This document shows, one piece after another, positions 1-6,686 of a stretch of 12,142 bases of DNA. Each line of letters starts with the position of its first letter. The stretch's first letter is position 1. The position numbers and the translations under genes are program-made. The DNA is from Archangium sp. (lineage in GTDB: Bacteria > Myxococcota > Myxococcia > Myxococcales > Myxococcaceae): assembly GCA_016793585.1 (NCBI GenBank), contig JAEUJR010000317.1, positions 1-12,142 of the forward strand, given 5' to 3'. The notes beneath the pieces are model-generated. The model was given only the letters and a program-made list of their open reading frames with translations, was not told the origin of the DNA and searched no databases.

Positions 1-678
1 CCCGCGGTACGTCGCGCGCGCGATGACCTCCTGCCCGATGTAGCAACCCTTCTGGTAGTGAATGGCCTTCTCGAGGTTCGCCTCGAGGGGAATCGTCGTC
101 TCGGTCATGTCGACGCCGAACTTCGGCACGCCGGCCTCGACCCGCAGCACCTCGAACGTCTCGTCGCTCACCGTAGGCAGCGCCGAGAGCGCGGCCTTCA
201 CCTGCGCGAGGCCGTCACGTTTGACGACGACGTCGAGCCCGGTGCCCAAAAGGCCCGGCAGCGTCACGACGAGCTGCTCCGAAGGAATCGAGGCTGCCCA
301 CGTCGCCGCCTGCGGCCCGAGCAGCCCCAGCACCGCGACGTCGGGAGCGTCGACGACCTCGCACTCCTCGCTGATGAGGTACTTGTTCAAGAAGTCGCGC
401 ACCGTGGGCCCGAAGCCCGCGCCGGTGTCGACGAGCAGCTCGTCGGCGAGCTTCACCACGCGGCCGTCACCCACCATCGCGCCTTTGGCCGTCAACATGG
501 CCACGTGGCAGCTGGCCCCCACCGCCAGCTTCTCGACGTCGTTGGTGACCATGCCTTGCACAAACGACACCCGGTCGGGGCCAGTGACCCGCAGCTGCTG
601 TCTCGACGACAGGTCCACCAGGGCGCAGGTGTCTTTTGCAGCCCGATACTCGGTCGTTTGTGCGGCAGGCGGAGCCAT
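1..678 (-). CDS. ygfZ: YgfZ/GcvT-like folate-binding protein (partial, 3' end beyond window)
   Basis: Reading from the ATG at 678 down to base 1 gives 226 codons with no stop, so the C-terminus lies outside the window. The family signature K-G-C-Y-x-G-Q-E is present at residues 210-217, with its cysteine C212 encoded at 43-45. The N-terminal region (DLSSRQQLRVTGPDRVSFVQ, about residues 22-41) matches the GcvT-like folate-binding fold. Members bind tetrahydrofolate, act in the cytoplasm and support iron-sulfur enzymes, including the tRNA-thiolation enzyme MiaB. E. coli YgfZ is about 326 aa, so roughly 100 residues are missing here. The ATG at 678 is 24 bases from the divergent VKOR gene, has no Shine-Dalgarno, and sits 8 bases after a TATATA on its own strand. 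The signature makes the family call strong; the exact cellular role is inferred from the family. Confidence 0.93.
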   Translation of the reverse strand, partial: MAPPAAQTTEYRAAKDTCALVDLSSRQQLRVTGPDRVSFVQGMVTNDVEKLAVGASCHVAMLTAKGAMVGDGRVVKLADELLVDTGAGFGPTVRDFLNKYLISEECEVVDAPDVAVLGLLGPQAATWAASIPSEQLVVTLPGLLGTGLDVVVKRDGLAQVKAALSALPTVSDETFEVLRVEAGVPKFGVDMTETTIPLEANLEKAIHYQKGCYIGQEVIARATYRG

Positions 679-686
679 GGAGTCCG

Positions 687-692
687 TATATA
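687..692. promoter_or_regulatory. Palindromic TATATA, candidate shared -10 for divergent genes
   Basis: TATATA reads the same on both strands and sits inside the 24-base gap between the divergent starts at 678 (minus) and 703 (plus). It lies 8 bases before the minus-strand ATG and 10 bases before the plus-strand GTG. It is by far the most AT-rich spot in the neighbourhood. Both transcripts would have leaders of only a few bases. I could not pick a convincing -35 in either direction; any such element would have to lie inside the opposing coding region. Promoter function is inferred. Confidence 0.55.
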
Positions 693-702
693 AGGCGCCC
701 GC

Positions 703-2022
703 GTGAGCACGCCATCGACGCCCGCCCGTCCTACGACTGCCGCCCTCGGGGTGCTGCTGGCCTCGGGCCTGGCCACCGCCGGTCTCGCCGTCTACCAGTG
801 GCTCGAGCTGCTCGTCGTTCGCAACGGCGGCAAGGTGGCGTGCTCCATCAACGAGACGGTCAACTGCGCGACGGTGTGGAACTCGAAGTTCTCGTCGGCG
901 CTGCACGACCTGTTCGGCATGCCGGTCGCCGGCCTCGGCGTGGTGTGGGGCATGGCCGCGGCGCTGCTGGTCGCGCTGCTCTGGTACAAGGCCTCGACCG
1001 ATGACTGGCAGGTGCACGCCGCGAGCGTGAAGGTGTGGGCGCTGGCCGGCATCGTGTCGGTGCTCGTCTTCGCGGCAGCCAGCTTCGAAGCCCGCGCGGT
1101 CTGCATCACCTGTCTGGGCACCTACGGCCTCGTGCTGGTGTACGCGTTCGCGGCCTTCATGCTGCTGCCCGGCCCGAAGATGCCCGAGCAGAAGTACGCG
1201 ATGGGCGGCGTGGCGTGGCTCTTCATCGTCGGAGCGCCCTCGTTCCTCGTCATGCTGGTGCCGGGCGGCAACACGCCGAAGGCCGGCACGGTGACGCGGC
1301 TCGCAGGCACCACCGAGGAGCAGCTCGTCGAGAACCTCATGCACCTGCCTCAACGCGAGGCGATGGTGACGGCGGCCGCACGCCAGAAGTGGCTCTCGGC
1401 GCCCGCGAAAGACGTCAGCGACCTCAAGGTGCGCGTGCGTCACGGCTCGCAGAACGCGCCGATGAAGGTGGTCGAGTTCTCCGACGTGCTCTGCCCGCAC
1501 TGCGCCATGTTCGAGGAGTCGCTCGAAGAGCTGCGTGGCGCGGCCCCCGCCGAGAAGCTCTCCATCGAGCCCCGCGTCTTCCCGCTCGTCGACGACGGCT
1601 GCGAGAAGCCCGGCGAGAAGGACTCGACGAAAGACATTCGCTGCGTCGGCGCGAAGGTGCAGATCTGCTCCGAAGACCACCCACTGTATTGGGACGTGCG
1701 CAAGGCGCTCTTCGCGAACCAGCAGTCGCTGCGCTCGTCAGACACGGTGCTCTCGCTCGCGTCGAAGGTGACGGGCCGGTCGCCCGAGGCGCTGCGGGCG
1801 TGCGTCGACTCGCCCGAGACGCAGGCCAAGCTGCGCGACGACATCACCTACGCGCGCCGCTACAACCTCGAGGGCACCCCCATGGTCCTGCTCAACGGGC
1901 GTGAGACCTGGCCCTCGGCCGGCTTCATTCTCGGCATGGTCGTCGGGAATGGTGACGTGAACGCGCCGTGGTTCAAGGCGCTCCCCGAACCGCCGCCGAT
2001 GGACGACGGCCACGGACACTGA
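703..2022 (+). CDS. VKOR-DsbA fusion: membrane disulfide-bond-forming oxidoreductase
   Basis: The 439-aa protein has an N-terminal vitamin K epoxide reductase (VKOR) domain, about residues 12-185, and a C-terminal thioredoxin/DsbA-like domain, about 240-430. VKOR residues are C47, C55, S61 and the active-site pair C134-I-T-C137; their spacing matches human VKOR C43, C51, S57, C132 and C135. Several hydrophobic segments form the membrane part. The second domain carries the redox motif C264-P-H-C267 and a cis-proline motif (GTPMV) near the end. In the family, VKOR passes electrons from the thioredoxin partner to quinone, so the fusion is probably a self-contained DsbB plus DsbA oxidising exported proteins. 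An in-frame TAA at 691-693 excludes an earlier start, leaving GTG 703. The SUI1 gene begins one base after its stop, suggesting a shared transcript. The substrates cannot be read from the sequence. Confidence 0.92.
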   Translation: MSTPSTPARPTTAALGVLLASGLATAGLAVYQWLELLVVRNGGKVACSINETVNCATVWNSKFSSALHDLFGMPVAGLGVVWGMAAALLVALLWYKASTDDWQVHAASVKVWALAGIVSVLVFAAASFEARAVCITCLGTYGLVLVYAFAAFMLLPGPKMPEQKYAMGGVAWLFIVGAPSFLVMLVPGGNTPKAGTVTRLAGTTEEQLVENLMHLPQREAMVTAAARQKWLSAPAKDVSDLKVRVRHGSQNAPMKVVEFSDVLCPHCAMFEESLEELRGAAPAEKLSIEPRVFPLVDDGCEKPGEKDSTKDIRCVGAKVQICSEDHPLYWDVRKALFANQQSLRSSDTVLSLASKVTGRSPEALRACVDSPETQAKLRDDITYARRYNLEGTPMVLLNGRETWPSAGFILGMVVGNGDVNAPWFKALPEPPPMDDGHGH

Positions 2023-2023
2023 C

Positions 2024-2407
2024 GTGAGCGACGAGAAGAAGCGCATTCCCACCGACGCCGCGCCTGCGCTGTCTCACAACCCGTTCGGCGCGCTCAAAGG
2101 GCTCAAAGACGCGCTGCCTGCCGGGCCTGCGCCGAAAGCGGGAAAGCCTGCGCCCGAGAAGAAGGCGCCGCCGAAGGCCGTGGTGCGCATGGAGCGCGCG
2201 GGCCGCAACGGCAAAGAGGTCACCGTCATCGAGCAGCTCGCGCTGTCGCCGAAAGAGCGCGAGGCGTGGCTCAAGCAGCTCAAGGGCGCGCTCGGGTGCG
2301 GCGGCTCCATCGAAGAAGAAGGAGCGCTCGTCATTCAGGGCGACCACCGCCAGCGCGTGGCCGAGTGGCTCACGAAGCAGGGCGTGAAGCAGGTGTCGGT
2401 GGGCTGA
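2024..2407 (+). CDS. yciH: SUI1/eIF1-family translation initiation factor homologue (YciH-like)
   Basis: The 127-aa product has a C-terminal SUI1 domain, about residues 50-126: a basic V-x-R-M-E-R-A-G-R-x-G-K start, then a KEREAWLKQLKGALGCGGS segment, and an I-Q-G-D-H-R...V...L motif near the end. eIF1 proteins bind the small ribosomal subunit and affect start-codon selection; the role of bacterial YciH is poorly defined. The first ~50 residues form a Pro/Ala/Lys-rich, probably unstructured extension, making it slightly longer than E. coli YciH (108 aa). The GTG at 2024 follows the upstream TGA by a single base and has no Shine-Dalgarno, so translation probably depends on coupling to the VKOR-DsbA gene. 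Its 3' end overlaps the convergent protease gene by 38 bases. The family call is firm. Confidence 0.92.
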   Translation: MSDEKKRIPTDAAPALSHNPFGALKGLKDALPAGPAPKAGKPAPEKKAPPKAVVRMERAGRNGKEVTVIEQLALSPKEREAWLKQLKGALGCGGSIEEEGALVIQGDHRQRVAEWLTKQGVKQVSVG

Positions 2408-3245
2408 GCCGTTCGCGCACGAGCGCCGCGACGAAGGCCACCAGCGCGAGAGCGAGCGTCACCTCTCCGACGAGCACGAAGCGGTCGACCATCTGCCATT
2501 GGTCCCACCCGAACTCGTCGACGAGGCGCGTGGCGTCCGACGGCGAGCCGTCTTCGAGCCCGAAGGGAATCGCGGAGTCGTCGGTGCGACACGTCCACCA
2601 CAGGCGCATCGCGTCGGCCCAGCTCGCCGAGCCGATGACGAGCCAGCCCCAGCGAAGCCCGCCTTGAAAGAGCTTGAGCGGGCTGCGCACGAGAAAGCCG
2701 CACGCCATCAAGGTGCCGAAGGTCATCGCGCCGGCTTCTCCGCCGAAGACGAAGAACGGCTGCTGAAACGAGTTGGGCGCCAGGTGGCAGCCGAGCGTGG
2801 CGAGGAACCAGACCGCGCCGACCGCGATGGTGGTGGGAGACCTCCGCTTGCGGCCGAAGGTGACGAGCGCGAGCGCGCCGCCGAACATGAAGACCGAGAC
2901 GAGCACCTGGCGGTCGAAGGAGAAGGTGACCCACGGCAGCGGCAGCGCCCACCGGCCCGTGAGCCACGACGCCGACGCGTGCCCGAGCTCGTGCAGCCAC
3001 ATGCCGAAGAAGGTGCGCAGCACGAAGCGGCCAAAGCCCGTATCCGAGAGCAGCCACATGAAGACGAAGGCGAAGGGAAACGCGAACAGGCGGTACTGCT
3101 CGAACGCGCTCGATGCCGTGAGCGCGGCTTCGTCTTCGGCGATGCGGTCGGCGAGCGTCGGTGCTTCGGGGGTGCGGATCTGAATGGACGACCGTGAGCA
3201 CCCGAAGAGGTGACCCTTGTCGGCGCCGCATTCCGAACAGGCCAT
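2370..3245 (-). CDS. Zinc-ribbon M50-like membrane metalloprotease
   Basis: The 291-aa product begins with a cysteine motif C3-x2-C6-x9-C16 (H12 lies between), resembling a small zinc ribbon. It continues with several hydrophobic segments containing H85-E-L-G-H89, the HExxH zinc-protease signature inside a membrane helix. This places it with M50-type (site-2-protease-like) intramembrane peptidases. I do not see the second M50 motif (N-P-x-x-P-x-D-G type); a GGEAG stretch near residues 158-162 is the only acidic candidate in a hydrophobic setting, so the third metal ligand is uncertain. ATG 3245 was chosen because it starts directly at the cysteine motif; ATG 3257 would add four residues. It is divergent from the lipoprotein at 3280, and its 3' end overlaps the SUI1 gene by 38 bases on the opposite strand. 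Its substrate is unknown; it could also be an inactive M50 relative. Confidence 0.8.
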   Translation of the reverse strand: MACSECGADKGHLFGCSRSSIQIRTPEAPTLADRIAEDEAALTASSAFEQYRLFAFPFAFVFMWLLSDTGFGRFVLRTFFGMWLHELGHASASWLTGRWALPLPWVTFSFDRQVLVSVFMFGGALALVTFGRKRRSPTTIAVGAVWFLATLGCHLAPNSFQQPFFVFGGEAGAMTFGTLMACGFLVRSPLKLFQGGLRWGWLVIGSASWADAMRLWWTCRTDDSAIPFGLEDGSPSDATRLVDEFGWDQWQMVDRFVLVGEVTLALALVAFVAALVRERLSPPTPASRPAS

Positions 3246-3266
3246 GAGCGACAGCATCGCACGTGG

Positions 3267-3275
3267 CAGAGTGTC
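3267..3275. promoter_or_regulatory. Overlapping divergent -10-like elements
   Basis: On the plus strand CAGAGT (3267-3272) lies 7 bases before the GTG at 3280. On the minus strand GACACT (3275-3270) lies 12 bases before the alternative ATG at 3257 and 24 before ATG 3245. Both fit the x-A-x-A-x-T skeleton of a -10 box and they overlap by three bases. Neither gene has a visible Shine-Dalgarno. The matches are weak, so this is a candidate only. Confidence 0.3.
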
Positions 3276-3279
3276 GGGC

Positions 3280-4047
3280 GTGAGACGATTCCTCCCGGGG
3301 GTGTTGCTCGTCATGACCGCATGCCCCGGGCCGAAGCCGTGCACGCGCATCACGTGTGAGGGCTGCTGCACGTTCGCGACGCCGTCGGATCCCGGCACGT
3401 GTCACGCAGGCGATGACACGGCGTTCTGTGGCGTGCGCGGCGGAGTCTGTGCGCGGTGCGAGGCGGGCGAGACGTGTTCACCCGAGTTCAAGGTCTGCCG
3501 CGGCGCCGACGAGCCGTTCCCCAGTGGAGCGAAGTTCGTGTTCGCGACCTCGCAGACGTTCACTGGTGATTTCGGTGGGCTCGATGGCGGCGATGCGAAG
3601 TGTCAGGCGCTCGCAGCCGATGCCGGGTTGGGCGGGTCGTATCTCGCGTTTCTCTCCGACGTGACCGAAGCGGGTCAGCGCATCAACGCGGTGGAGCGCT
3701 TCACGGGGAACGGGCCGTGGGTGATGCGCACGCGAGACGCGCGCGGAAAGGTGCTGCGGCCGTTCGATGACCGCGCGTCGCTGGCGGGGCCTCCGAGATC
3801 GCCGATCGATCAGGACGAGACCGGTCACGTGTTCGCGCTGTTCGACAAGCGGCAGGTGTGGACGGGCACGTTGCTCGATGGCGGCGCGGAGCTGCCGATG
3901 CCGATGCGGGACACGACCTGTCGACGGTGGTCCACGCAAAACGCCACGGGGTTGTACGGAATCGTCGACGTGCCGACCGAGAAGTGGAGCGGGCTCGGCG
4001 CGGTCGCGTGTGCGAGTGACAATCGGCTCTATTGCTTCGAGCAGTGA
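3280..4047 (+). CDS. Cysteine-rich lipoprotein with a DUF1554/endostatin-like domain
   Basis: From GTG 3280 the 255-aa product starts MRRFLPGVLLVMTAC, a short lipoprotein signal with lipobox M-T-A-C15. Residues ~20-73 are cysteine-rich (GCC...C...CG...C-x2-C...GETC...C), a pattern I recognise from myxobacterial exported proteins. The remainder, about 80-255, has features typical of DUF1554 or endostatin/LenA-like lectin-fold proteins: an F-V-F-A-T-S start, GGLDGGDAKCQALAADAGLG, a central F-T-G-N-G-P-W, V-W-T-G, and a closing A-C-x-x-x-x-R-L-Y-C. It is likely anchored in the envelope; a ligand-binding role is inference. Starts further upstream (ATG 3217, ATG 3244, GTG 3271) would add residues before the signal and intrude on the divergent protease gene, so GTG 3280 is preferred. 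The next gene begins 11 bases after its stop. The lipoprotein call is firm; the domain call is moderate. Confidence 0.82.
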   Translation: MRRFLPGVLLVMTACPGPKPCTRITCEGCCTFATPSDPGTCHAGDDTAFCGVRGGVCARCEAGETCSPEFKVCRGADEPFPSGAKFVFATSQTFTGDFGGLDGGDAKCQALAADAGLGGSYLAFLSDVTEAGQRINAVERFTGNGPWVMRTRDARGKVLRPFDDRASLAGPPRSPIDQDETGHVFALFDKRQVWTGTLLDGGAELPMPMRDTTCRRWSTQNATGLYGIVDVPTEKWSGLGAVACASDNRLYCFEQ

Positions 4048-4052
4048 AGGAG
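4047..4052 (+). promoter_or_regulatory. Shine-Dalgarno AAGGAG fixing the start at 4059
   Basis: AAGGAG begins on the last base of the lipoprotein stop codon and is followed by a 6-base spacer and GTG 4059. The in-frame alternatives TTG 4032 and GTG 4044 have no such site. Confidence 0.75.
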
Positions 4053-4058
4053 CAACTC

Positions 4059-4505
4059 GTGAAAGATCTGAACGCCTTCGCTGCCGCCCACGGGCTGACC
4101 GTGAAAGAAACGGCCACCGCTCATGAGTTCGTGCTGACGGGAAATGCGACCGGTCGCACCGTGACGATGGCGCAGGGCTCGATTCTTCACCCTCGCGGCG
4201 GCGGCAAGATCTTCCACTTCCGCCTGACCTTCGAGCCGTTCATCTCCGAGCCGAGCTGGATGATGACGCCGCAGGGCGCGACGAAGTGGAGTCACGCTTC
4301 ACCATCACCATGCGCACCCGAAGACGTTCCCGGCTTCGCGCGCTTCGGAGCACCACTCACCGCCTTCGGCGCCGAAGTGAAGACGCACTGGCAGCTCAAG
4401 CTCGGTGAAATGAACCGCCTCTCCCTCGAGGCCCTCGAGCTGGTGAGCCCGCGCGCGTGGGAGCTCGCGTGGACCGTGCTCGACGAAATCTGGCAGCACC
4501 GCTGA
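4059..4505 (+). CDS. Hypothetical protein, 148 aa
   Basis: I do not recognise this family. The GTG at 4059 has an ideal AAGGAG six bases upstream and the gene follows the lipoprotein stop by 11 bases, so the two are probably co-transcribed. The product is soluble-looking, with no signal peptide or membrane segment. Residues ~1-70 appear to alternate beta strands (HEFVLTGNATGRTVTMAQG, then KIFHFRLTFEPF). A tryptophan-containing middle (SEPSWMMTPQGATKW) follows, then a helical C-terminus rich in Leu/Glu ending WTVLDEIWQHR. Its stop TGA (4503-4505) is separated by one base from the SelO stop on the other strand. Reading frame, Shine-Dalgarno and codon use support it as real. Its function is unknown; pairing with a surface lipoprotein is the only contextual hint. 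Confidence 0.75.
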   Translation: MKDLNAFAAAHGLTVKETATAHEFVLTGNATGRTVTMAQGSILHPRGGGKIFHFRLTFEPFISEPSWMMTPQGATKWSHASPSPCAPEDVPGFARFGAPLTAFGAEVKTHWQLKLGEMNRLSLEALELVSPRAWELAWTVLDEIWQHR

Positions 4506-4506
4506 C

Positions 4507-6066
4507 TCACGAACTGCACGAGAGCATCGAACTGCCCGGCTGGTGACGCGCCCACTCGGGTCGCTTCTTCGCCCAACGCTCCATGCCCGGCTGCTCGACG
4601 TACGGCCGCTTCAGCACGGTCAGCCACTCCGTCAGCATCGACGGCTCGCCCTGCTCCACTGCCTGAATCACCGTCTGCGCGAGGTAGTTCCGCGGCACGT
4701 AGAGCGGGTTGTTCGCGTTCATCACCTTCGCGCGTGAACCATCATCGGGCCCCGCGCGATGCAGGTAGCGGCGCAACCACTCGGCGAACCCCTCGAGCAC
4801 CTCGCCCTTCACCCGATCGGGCGCGTAGAACGCTTCGGCCAGCGGAGCGACCAGCGCATCATCAGGCGCACTCACCGACGCCGCCGGAACGCGCGCGAGC
4901 AATCGGTAGAACAACGTCATGTCGGTCTCGGTCGACAGGAGCGTGCGAAACAAGTCCCGCATCAACTCGCGGTCCTTCACGTCGTCGCCTGCGAGCCCGA
5001 GCTTCTTGCGCATCATCGACAGCTGCTCGGCGGCCGCGATGTCGGCGTAGCTCTCGAGCGCGTCTTCGAGCGGCTTCGCATCACCCACCAGCGGGAACAG
5101 CGCGTTCGCCAGACACATCAGGTTCCACTGAGCGACCTGCGGTTGATTGCCGAACGCGTAGCGCTTGCCGGGAAGGTCGGTCGTGTTCGGAGTCCACCCC
5201 GGGTCGAAGCCCTCGAGCCAGCCATACGGCCCGTAGTCGATGGTGAGCCCGAGAATCGACATGTTGTCGGTGTTCATCACGCCGTGCACGAAGCCCACGC
5301 GCTGCCACTCCATCATCAGCACGGCGGTGCGACGCACGACCTCACCGAAGAAGGCGACGTACGTCTCGGGCGACGGCGCACCCAACGAGGGGAAGTACGT
5401 CGTCACCGTGAAATCGACGAGCTTCTGCAGCAGCGCCTGGTCGCCGCGCGAGGCCGGCAGCTCGAACGTGCCGAACCGAATGAACGACGGAGCGACGCGC
5501 GTGGTGATGGCTCCGGGCTCGAAGCGCGCGTTGCCGTCATAGAGCAGGTCTCGCTCGACCTGATCGCCCGTCGCCACCAGCGCCAGCGCGCGCGTCGTCG
5601 GCACTCCGAGGTGAAACATCGCCTCACTGCAGACGAGCTCACGAAGCGAGCTGCGCAGCACGGCGCGGCCATCGGCGCGACGGGAGTACGGCGTCGGGCC
5701 CGGCCCTTTGAGCTGCAGGTCCCACCGCGACTCGTCGGGAGCGATGACTTCGCCGAGCGTGATGGCGCGCCCGTCTCCCAGCTGCCCCGCCCAGTTTCCG
5801 AACTGGTGACCGCCATAGCAGGCCGCGTACGGCGCCATGCCCGGCAGCAGCGCGTTGCCCGCGAGCACCTTCGCCCACTCGTCGGTTGGCGCCTCGGGCA
5901 AGCCCAGCAACACCGCGACCTCGGGCACCCACGCGAGCATCGTGGGCTTCGACACTGGCGTCGGCTGAACCTTCGAGTACGCCGCGCCGCGAACCTGACG
6001 CACGACGTTGTCGGGCTCCGGGTCGGCAGGCAGCGAGCGCACGAAGCGGTCGTCGAAACGAATCAT
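4507..6066 (-). CDS. selO: Protein adenylyltransferase SelO (YdiU/UPF0061 family)
   Basis: The 519-aa product from ATG 6066 is a clear SelO pseudokinase-fold AMPylase, which transfers AMP from ATP to Ser/Thr/Tyr of target proteins. Visible family motifs are GGHQFGNWAGQLGDGR (residues 85-100), L-Q-L-K120-G-x-G-P-T-P-Y-S-R, D-G-R-A-V-L-R-S-S-x-R-E, and H-G-V-M-N-T-D267-N268 followed by D277. The D-N...D spacing equals D252/N253/D262 of Pseudomonas syringae SelO, as I recall it, so the enzyme is expected to be active. The protein ends C-S-S, with cysteine in the third-last position where animal SelO carries selenocysteine. A longer start at GTG/ATG codons up to 6102 would add 12 basic residues and is less likely. 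A lipoprotein gene lies 40 bases upstream on the same strand, possibly co-transcribed. Family members are linked to oxidative-stress responses. Confidence 0.96.
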   Translation of the reverse strand: MIRFDDRFVRSLPADPEPDNVVRQVRGAAYSKVQPTPVSKPTMLAWVPEVAVLLGLPEAPTDEWAKVLAGNALLPGMAPYAACYGGHQFGNWAGQLGDGRAITLGEVIAPDESRWDLQLKGPGPTPYSRRADGRAVLRSSLRELVCSEAMFHLGVPTTRALALVATGDQVERDLLYDGNARFEPGAITTRVAPSFIRFGTFELPASRGDQALLQKLVDFTVTTYFPSLGAPSPETYVAFFGEVVRRTAVLMMEWQRVGFVHGVMNTDNMSILGLTIDYGPYGWLEGFDPGWTPNTTDLPGKRYAFGNQPQVAQWNLMCLANALFPLVGDAKPLEDALESYADIAAAEQLSMMRKKLGLAGDDVKDRELMRDLFRTLLSTETDMTLFYRLLARVPAASVSAPDDALVAPLAEAFYAPDRVKGEVLEGFAEWLRRYLHRAGPDDGSRAKVMNANNPLYVPRNYLAQTVIQAVEQGEPSMLTEWLTVLKRPYVEQPGMERWAKKRPEWARHQPGSSMLSCSS

Positions 6067-6106
6067 CGACGCCTTCTGCCGCCCTCGAGCCGGGCGCGCC
6101 ACCCAA

Positions 6107-6637
6107 TCAGAACGGCGCCGCGCCCACCTGCAGCTGCACCGTCACCTCGAGCGTCGTGTCCTGCGGCGGCTGACGGCCCTTGCCCGACAGCTCGAGCGTC
6201 ATCGACGGCTGCTTCACGTACGGCGCGAGGTCGACGCCGACGACGTCGAAGGTCACCGTCGAGTTCGGAGGCATCGTCGCCGCAGCAGGAATGCTCTCTT
6301 TCTTCGCGAACACGACGTCGGCCTGCCCCGCCGCCTTCGCCGAGAACTCGAGGGAGTCGATGAAGTCGAACTTCGCCGACGCCGGGCTCTTGATGCGCGC
6401 GACCAGCGACTTCACCTTCACGCTGCGCACCATCTCGCGCGTCGTCTTGTTGTTCTGAAAATCCTGGTTCTGCGCGAAGTCGATGTTCGCGAAGCCGCCG
6501 ATGCTGGGGAAGACGTTGAGCAGCGCGCCCAGGGGGCTTCCCGACACGGTGCCTTCTCCTGCCAGCGACGTGTCGAAGGTGATGGGTCCACAGCCGGTGA
6601 CGAACGCCAGAACCACGATGCAGAGGCCACGAGTCAT
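6107..6637 (-). CDS. Small lipoprotein of unknown function
   Basis: From ATG 6637 the 176-aa product begins with a classic short lipoprotein signal, a basic R3 then a hydrophobic run ending in lipobox V-T-G-C16. The mature part looks like an all-beta domain. It has an early segment (FDTSLAGEGTVSGSP), a middle with alternating strands (VKVKSLVARIKSPASAKFDF), a run of S-L-E-F-S-A-K-A-A-G-Q-A, and a tail of T-L-E-V-T-V-Q-L-Q-V ending at F176. The same frame stays open upstream to 8044, but that region lacks coding character and crosses three plus-strand genes, so it is excluded. SelO starts 40 bases downstream on the same strand. No clear Shine-Dalgarno is visible. I do not recognise the domain; the anchoring signal is the solid part of the call. 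Confidence 0.82.
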   Translation of the reverse strand: MTRGLCIVVLAFVTGCGPITFDTSLAGEGTVSGSPLGALLNVFPSIGGFANIDFAQNQDFQNNKTTREMVRSVKVKSLVARIKSPASAKFDFIDSLEFSAKAAGQADVVFAKKESIPAAATMPPNSTVTFDVVGVDLAPYVKQPSMTLELSGKGRQPPQDTTLEVTVQLQVGAAPF

Positions 6638-6686
6638 GATTCGAACGGGTAAAGACGAACACGCTCGCAGGCCGGAAAATCGGCGT

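Noticed and set aside
62..706. Plus-strand open frames opposite ygfZ
   Set aside because: They are shadows of the minus-strand YgfZ frame, which contains the K-G-C-Y-x-G-Q-E signature and runs off the left edge.
4507..4512. Selenocysteine at the SelO terminal TGA
   Set aside because: A cysteine already occupies the third-last position and no reading-through coding or SECIS-like need is apparent; TGA acts as the stop.
4759..6363. 534-aa plus-strand open frame opposite SelO
   Set aside because: Its Arg/His-rich composition is the usual GC-rich antisense shadow; SelO motifs on the minus strand are unmistakable.
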